From assembly GCA_900757195.1 (NCBI GenBank), contig CAAEMZ010000057.1, forward strand, positions 1 through 44,392: a DNA stretch of 44,392 nt. The letters are read 5' to 3'. The DNA comes from Lachnospiraceae bacterium. Lineage in GTDB: Bacteria; Bacillota; Clostridia; Lachnospirales; Lachnospiraceae. A program made the position numbers and the translations under genes. The notes beneath the pieces were generated by a model. The model ran no database searches and was not told where the DNA came from. It saw only the letters and a list, made by a program, of their open reading frames with translations. Below, piece by piece: positions 40,401 to 44,392 of this stretch (the stretch's first letter is position 1; every line of letters starts with the position of its first letter).

Positions 40401-42044
40401 ATGATTTTCTCCTTTATTTTTGTTTGTTTTTCTTTGATAATTGGCAATCGTCCGGAATACCCCCTTCGCAACAATGTTGGTAAAGAGAATACACAGAGAC
40501 AGCACAAAAATTTCATTAAATTTTGCAAAATGCTGTAATTCTTTAATTTTTGTCGTAATGACCATCGTCCGGGCCCCGGCGATAAATATGACCGCACTGA
40601 CCGTCACCATCGCATTGACGAAATAGTAACTGAATACCTCCAGAATCGTCGGCAGCGCATTCGGCGTCACCACTCTGAAAATCGTTTTCACCCAGTTATC
40701 TCCCATAAGCATGGCCGTTGTTTCCCAGGATGCATTCATTTTTTCCAGGGAGTTTTTCATCATCAAATACGGTGTCGAAAAATAATGGACAATGTTACAG
40801 AGAATCATCAGTGCAAAGGTATTCCGAAGCGAGGTTCTGGAAAACAGCAGTAAAAAGGCAATACCGATAACCATTCCCGGAATGGTGTTTGTGACGAGTG
40901 CAATGCTCTCGATCACCCGTTTTGACTTGACCGGCAGGGAACTCCGCGTTGTAATCAGCGCCGCCCCGTAGGCGACCAGAGATCCCGCAATGGCTGTTAT
41001 CAGCGCCACAAACAAAGAATTTTTAAACACTCCCGCCAAGGCCGGCGTCTGCAGTGTTTCCCTGAAATGCTCCAGGGTCAGCGTCATATCGTAAGGCCAT
41101 CCATTGACAAATGGAACGATAAAAACAACGGCAAATACGATTCCGATAAGGGCTGCTGTCAGCAGAGATGCCACGCCGCACAGACCGTCTCTGACCGGAT
41201 TTTTGAAATTTTCCACCGGGGAAATTTTATTGTACCGGACATTATATTTTTCCAAAAAGGACAGGACTGCAATACTGGCGACCGAAGGTATGAGCATAAC
41301 CATCGCAACCACCGCGCCGCGATTAAAATCCGGAACACTTCCGAGCATTTCCTCATATAAAACCGAAGCCACCACTTCATACTGGCCGCCAACTGAGGCC
41401 GGGATTCCAAAATCCGTAAATGCAAGAAAAAAGGACTGGATAAAGGAGGCTGCCAGAGTCCCGGTCAGGGGACGCAGCACCGTCATCCGGAATGTCTGAA
41501 ATCCACTGTCTCCCATAATCCGTGATACAACCATGAATTTCTTGTCGATATACCCCATCGTATTGTGAATCAGTAAAAAGGATATCGGCAGCGTATAAAT
41601 GATATAACCGATCAGCAGTCCGCCATATCCGTAAATATCAAAAAGCTGATGTCCGATAAGCTTTGTAATCAGTCCCTGCCTGCCAAAGGCGTAAATAATG
41701 GCAAATCCATAGGTAATGGTCGGAAGGAGCATCGGCAGCACAGCGCCGTAACGCACAATTTTTTTCAGGCCGCCGGGCAGATTGGTATAATGGACCGTAT
41801 ATGCCAGAATAAATGCAAGCACAGTCGTTATCGCCGCACTGCTTCCTGCCGCTTTCAGACTGTTCCCGACGGCTTTCCAGAACCCTTTTCCGGAAAGCAC
41901 TTCCACATAGTGTATCCAGAATTTTCCTGTCCCGTCCTGAAAGGATTTTAATAAAAGCATCACAATCGGCGCCGCCAGAAACAGAATAAATAACAGGACA
42001 ATAGCGCCAAACAGAATTTTGATTTCAATATTTTTCTTTCTCAT
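39405..42044 (-). CDS. AEP-type ABC transporter permease fused in frame to its substrate-binding lipoprotein
   Basis: This open frame codes for 879 aa with no stop between two normally separate proteins. Residues 1-548 form a double permease of the FbpB/PhnU type with about 12 membrane segments. Residues 549-879 are a complete binding lipoprotein with its own signal peptide. At the join the frame runs through an A-rich tract and an AAAGGAG site before an internal ATG at 40400. A one-base change in that tract would restore a stop, either TAA just before the site or TGA overlapping the ATG. The sequence allows a real fusion, a lost stop or an indel error. Context (PhnT-like ATPase before, PhnWX after) supports AEP uptake. 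Confidence 0.82.
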   Translation of the reverse strand: MRKKNIEIKILFGAIVLLFILFLAAPIVMLLLKSFQDGTGKFWIHYVEVLSGKGFWKAVGNSLKAAGSSAAITTVLAFILAYTVHYTNLPGGLKKIVRYGAVLPMLLPTITYGFAIIYAFGRQGLITKLIGHQLFDIYGYGGLLIGYIIYTLPISFLLIHNTMGYIDKKFMVVSRIMGDSGFQTFRMTVLRPLTGTLAASFIQSFFLAFTDFGIPASVGGQYEVVASVLYEEMLGSVPDFNRGAVVAMVMLIPSVASIAVLSFLEKYNVRYNKISPVENFKNPVRDGLCGVASLLTAALIGIVFAVVFIVPFVNGWPYDMTLTLEHFRETLQTPALAGVFKNSLFVALITAIAGSLVAYGAALITTRSSLPVKSKRVIESIALVTNTIPGMVIGIAFLLLFSRTSLRNTFALMILCNIVHYFSTPYLMMKNSLEKMNASWETTAMLMGDNWVKTIFRVVTPNALPTILEVFSYYFVNAMVTVSAVIFIAGARTMVITTKIKELQHFAKFNEIFVLSLCILFTNIVAKGVFRTIANYQRKTNKNKGENHMKMKKAAAACLAGIMTLSAFALTGCSGGNSGAAKEVVIYSNADDEAVEAMKNALDGNGYEGKYMFQTFGTAELGGKLLAEGKNIEADMITMSSFYLDSAQEQNQMFLDLTFDAKPLAETSSFYTPITSQEGAIIVNTEVMKAENLPMPKSLKDLADPVYEGQISVTDIKSSSTAWLLIQAIVSEYGEDGAKEVLSGIYKNAGPHIEDSGSGPIKKVRSGEVAIGFGLRHQAVADKAEGLPIDYVDPTEGNFSLTESVAVIDKGDKTNGLAMEMAECIIKNGREELQKTYPNPLYEGETADSAQKSAYPKVFPETLTVELLKKHQELSESCK

Positions 42045-42056
42045 TGCTGTCTCCTG

Positions 42057-42812
42057 TTATATGGTCGCTTCGCACTGAAACAGAGAAAAAATATTATTCC
42101 TCTTAATCTCAAGCTGATTCAGAATGAATTCCTTAATAAATGAGTTTCCCGGCTGATGAATGATTTCTTCCGGCTTTCCATATTGGGAAATACGGCCCTC
42201 ATTAATAATAAGAACTCTGTCGGATAGAGTCAGCGCCTCCTCCGGGTCATGGGTAACAATAATCGTCGTCAGATGATATTCTCTGGCAATCGTTTTAATT
42301 CTTTCTTTGATCGATTCTTTGATGACACCGTCCAATGCGCTCAACGGCTCATCCAGCAAAAGAATCTTCGGTTTCATCACCATCGTCCGCGCCAGGGCCA
42401 CCCGCTGCTTCTGTCCGCCGGACAACTCCTCAATCCGCTTATCCAGATGCTCTTTTAATCCAAGCAGTTCGATAAGTTCATCGACCTCTTCTTTTGTAGA
42501 AATTCCCGGTTTGTTTTTTAATCCGTATGTAATATTCTGATAAGCATTCAGATTTGGAAACAGGGCATAGTCCTGAAATACAATATTAAATCCACGCCGT
42601 TCCATCGGAACCTTTGTCAGATCTTCACCATTATAAATCAGTTTGCCGCTGTCAATATCTGTAATCCCGAGAATCAAATTCAACAGCGTTGTTTTGCCGC
42701 TCCCGGAAGGTCCCAAGATTGAAATAATCTCGCCGTCTTCAACATTCAGGCTGATGCCCTTTAAAATTTCATTTCCGTTAAAGGCCTTTTTTACATTTTG
42801 TAATTCCAGCAT
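42057..42812 (-). CDS. ABC transporter ATPase of the AEP uptake system
   Basis: This 251 aa protein energises the permease. Walker A is GPSGSGKTTLL, the Q-loop lies in IVFQDYALFPNL, the signature is LSGGQKQRVALAR, Walker B is ILLLDEPLSALD and the H-loop is VTHDPEEAL. It is of the CysA/PotA/FbpC subfamily but lacks the extended TOBE domain seen in the longer members (usually about 350 aa). It is the first gene of the transporter operon, 12 bases before the permease, after the regulator gene. Confidence 0.93.
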   Translation of the reverse strand: MLELQNVKKAFNGNEILKGISLNVEDGEIISILGPSGSGKTTLLNLILGITDIDSGKLIYNGEDLTKVPMERRGFNIVFQDYALFPNLNAYQNITYGLKNKPGISTKEEVDELIELLGLKEHLDKRIEELSGGQKQRVALARTMVMKPKILLLDEPLSALDGVIKESIKERIKTIAREYHLTTIIVTHDPEEALTLSDRVLIINEGRISQYGKPEEIIHQPGNSFIKEFILNQLEIKRNNIFSLFQCEATI

Positions 42813-42860
42813 TTTTGAAATTCCTTTCTGACTTTTTTACTGTGTTTTTTGTTCAGGCTC

Positions 42861-42889
42861 ATTATGAAACCAACAACACCGGAATTCAA
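42861..42889 (-). promoter_or_regulatory. Promoter of the AEP transport operon
   Basis: TTGAAT (42884-42889) and CATAAT (42861-42866) have a 17-base spacer on the minus strand, about 50 bases upstream of the ATPase start. The palindrome at 42941-42963 lies about 52 bases upstream of the -35. Confidence 0.6.
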
Positions 42890-42935
42890 CCAAAATCCAT
42901 GTAGGCTTTCTGTAAAAAAAATGTAAATCAAAAAA

Positions 42936-42965
42936 AGAAAAACCTGTAGAAATTCTACAGGTTTT
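42936..42965 (-). terminator. Palindrome at the end of the RpiR gene: terminator and possible operator
   Basis: A perfect inverted repeat of 23 bases (42941-42963) is centred on CTGTAGAAATTCTACAG. It includes the TAG stop of the regulator gene and is followed on the minus strand by TTTTTCTTTTTTTG, so it can be an intrinsic terminator. Its core matches the palindrome at 43855-43867 upstream of the same gene. Confidence 0.72.
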
Positions 42966-43842
42966 CCTCTTCATTATAAGCCCTCTCAGACACAATTTTA
43001 CTGTTTTTATTCAGCTTTTTTGACAGAATATCATAATTTTGATTCAGCACCCCCGCGTAAAGCATATCCACCAGAGCCAACTGGGAAATCCTTGAAAATA
43101 TGGTATCACCATACAGGAACTGACGGTTACTTGCACATAACAGAATGTCCGCATATTTAGCGATCACTGCATTTTCAAAATTTGTCAGCACCAGTGTCGT
43201 TGCTCCCGACTTCTTTGCCAGACGCATAACCTCCACGGTATCTCTGGAATAGCCGGAATAAGAAATCCCGATCGCCAGATCCTTCCTGGTAAGGTTACTG
43301 GCGCTGACACTCTGGAGGTAATAATCCCCATACATACGGCAGTTTATTCCCAGATAAGTCAGCTTTGTCATTAAATCATTCGCCGTACAGACAGAATTTT
43401 CCACACTGTACAGAACAATATTTTCTGCGTTCAGTATCGCTTCCACCGCCCGTTTATAAGACCGCATCTGAATACTCTTCAATGTCTCCTCCAGCATTTG
43501 GCCCGAAGTTGCAATAATCTTTCCCGGAATATCCTCCAGCCTGTCCCGGCTGGAAAGCCGAAAGCCATAAAGCTCGATATCGCCTTCTTTTCTTTCCTCT
43601 GACCGCCCCATAATATCATCCTGAAGCAGCGCATATTTAAAATCTTTAAACCCATGATAGCCAAGCGCTTTTACAAATCGCATAATCGTCGGCTGGCTGA
43701 CATGTATCTGTGCGGATGCATCTTCCATTCTTAAATCATTAATTCTTCCGCTGTAATTCAAAAAATAGTCCGCTGCCTTCTGTTCCGATGGCCTGAGCCC
43801 TGCGTATGCACAGCGAATTTTTGTTTTAACGACACTATCCAT
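42955..43842 (-). CDS. RpiR/MurR-family transcriptional regulator
   Basis: This 295 aa protein has an N-terminal HTH_6 domain (residues about 1-75; EQKAADYFLNYSGRIND and SAQIHVSQPTIMRFVKALGYHGFKDFKYAL) and a C-terminal SIS sugar-phosphate-binding domain (about 125-250; VLYSVENSVCTANDLMTKLTYLG and IGISYSGYSRDTVEVMRLAKKSG). It sits upstream of the AEP transporter and enzyme genes in the same direction and probably controls them. A SIS domain would suit a phosphorylated ligand such as a phosphonate intermediate, but that is inference. The start follows GGGAGG. Confidence 0.9.
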   Translation of the reverse strand: MDSVVKTKIRCAYAGLRPSEQKAADYFLNYSGRINDLRMEDASAQIHVSQPTIMRFVKALGYHGFKDFKYALLQDDIMGRSEERKEGDIELYGFRLSSRDRLEDIPGKIIATSGQMLEETLKSIQMRSYKRAVEAILNAENIVLYSVENSVCTANDLMTKLTYLGINCRMYGDYYLQSVSASNLTRKDLAIGISYSGYSRDTVEVMRLAKKSGATTLVLTNFENAVIAKYADILLCASNRQFLYGDTIFSRISQLALVDMLYAGVLNQNYDILSKKLNKNSKIVSERAYNEEENL

Positions 43843-43853
43843 CCCTTACCTCC

Positions 43854-43868
43854 CGTAGAAATTCTACA
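43854..43868 (-). promoter_or_regulatory. Candidate RpiR operator at its own gene start
   Basis: On the minus strand TGTAGAATTTCTACG lies directly before the ribosome site of the regulator gene. The inner GTAGAAATTCTAC (43855-43867) is a palindrome identical to the core of the repeat at the other end of the gene. It overlaps TAGAAT, a possible -10, so binding could repress the gene itself. Confidence 0.6.
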
Positions 43869-44069
43869 AAAGTTCCTTTAAACTGAAACCTGTCTTCACA
43901 GAGACTGCCCGCCGTTTTCGGACACTCTGCCACTGCAGTTTCGTCATGTACACAAAAAAATACATTTTCTTATTTAGATATTCTATCACAATTCCGGAAA
44001 AAATTCCAAAAAAGTCCAAGATATAATGCAAATAATCATTTTTCACAACGATGCAACACAGACAAAGAA

Positions 44070-44095
44070 AACCCCTGAAATTCAGGGGTTTTTGT
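44070..44095 (-). terminator. Intrinsic terminator of tRNA-Leu
   Basis: AACCCCTGAA pairs with TTCAGGGGTT around one base (or a small loop), followed by TTCTTTG on the minus strand. It lies just after the tRNA-Leu gene. Confidence 0.78.
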
Positions 44096-44096
44096 G

Positions 44097-44176
44097 TGCG
44101 GATAACAGGAATCGAACCTGCACGGTCTCCCACCAGATCCTAAGTCTGGCGCGTCTGCCAGTTCCGCCATATCCGC
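44097..44176 (-). tRNA. tRNA-Leu, anticodon TAG
   Basis: Read on the minus strand, the acceptor arms GCGGATA and TATCCGC pair. The anticodon arm reads CCAGACTTAGGATCTGG with TAG in the loop. The T arm contains GCAGGTTCGATTCCTGT. A variable arm of the leucine type (GGGAGACC) is present. CCA is not encoded. Confidence 0.93.
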
Positions 44177-44230
44177 AAAAATTATATATTCGCAAGAAAC
44201 GCCAGCCGCCTTTCTTACGAAGAATCAAAA

Positions 44231-44256
44231 AACCTGTATCCGAAGATACAGGTTTT
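44231..44256 (-). terminator. Intrinsic hairpin after tRNA-Lys
   Basis: AACCTGTATC and GATACAGGTT pair around a TTCG loop (minus strand), followed by TTTTG. It lies between the two tRNA genes, so the Lys gene is probably ended before the Leu gene. Confidence 0.78.
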
Positions 44257-44258
44257 AA

Positions 44259-44331
44259 TGAGGCATCGGGGATTCGAACCCCGGACAACTTGATTAAAAG
44301 TCAAGTGCTCTACCGACTGAGCTAATACCCC
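44259..44331 (-). tRNA. tRNA-Lys, anticodon TTT
   Basis: Read on the minus strand, GGGGTAT pairs with ATGCCTC. The D arm is GCTCAGTCGGTAGAGC. The anticodon arm ACTTGACTTTTAATCAAGT has TTT in the loop. The T arm is CGGGGTTCGAATCCCCG. It is 73 bases long; CCA is not encoded. Confidence 0.95.
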
Positions 44332-44392
44332 ATGTCGTTCTGAGTATTCAAAACATTCCTATGAACACGCCCTCTCACGCCTGCGATGGCTG

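Noticed and set aside
44026..44325. Open frames across the tRNA region on both strands
   Set aside because: They translate the tRNA-Leu and tRNA-Lys genes and their terminators, a common artefact.

Overview
The window looks like chromosome from a spore-forming Clostridia member, most likely Lachnospiraceae-like. The signs are a small acid-soluble spore protein, a DUF4364 protein, a T-box leader, HPr proteins built around the His15/Ser46 logic, AGGAGG-type ribosome sites and moderate GC content. No phage, integrase, IS element or CRISPR array is visible. Most genes are on the minus strand and form short operons ended by intrinsic hairpins. All functional calls come from reading the sequence; no database search was run.

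Left third (1-20.6 kb): the 5' part of rho; a lone Rpn-like nuclease gene; a SPFH membrane protein paired with a ribbon-helix-helix protein under one promoter whose -10 lies in paired palindromes; an aldo/keto reductase; an operon of DUF362 ferredoxin, HPr-like protein and FlK-type thioesterase; a plus-strand group of malic enzyme, radical SAM protein and DUF4364 protein; a beta-CASP metallo-hydrolase; and the protein quality-control cluster tig-clpP-clpX-lon-ysxC. A 3-hydroxyacyl-CoA dehydrogenase, the spore protein, a CYTH protein and an MFS transporter follow.

Middle (20.6-33.5 kb): a DUF6612 lipoprotein; a fructose PTS operon (fruK-fruA-HPr); trpB-trpA behind a tryptophan T-box riboswitch; an XRE regulator; a compact cluster of palindromes; a secreted C39-like protein with six SH3 repeats; a GNAT acetyltransferase; leuA behind its own promoter; and a canonical HPr.

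Right (33.5-44.4 kb): the c-di-AMP pair cdaA-cdaR behind two unknown membrane proteins, then a 2-aminoethylphosphonate (AEP) uptake and breakdown locus. That locus reads RpiR regulator, ABC ATPase, a permease fused in frame to its binding lipoprotein, and a PhnW-PhnX fusion enzyme. The double fusion and the palindrome TGTAGAAATTCTACA at both ends of the regulator gene make it the most distinctive part of the window. tRNA-Leu(UAG) and tRNA-Lys(UUU) close the right end.

Three HPr-like proteins are present. One keeps both the catalytic His15 and the regulatory Ser46, one (fructose operon) keeps only the His, and one keeps only the Ser.
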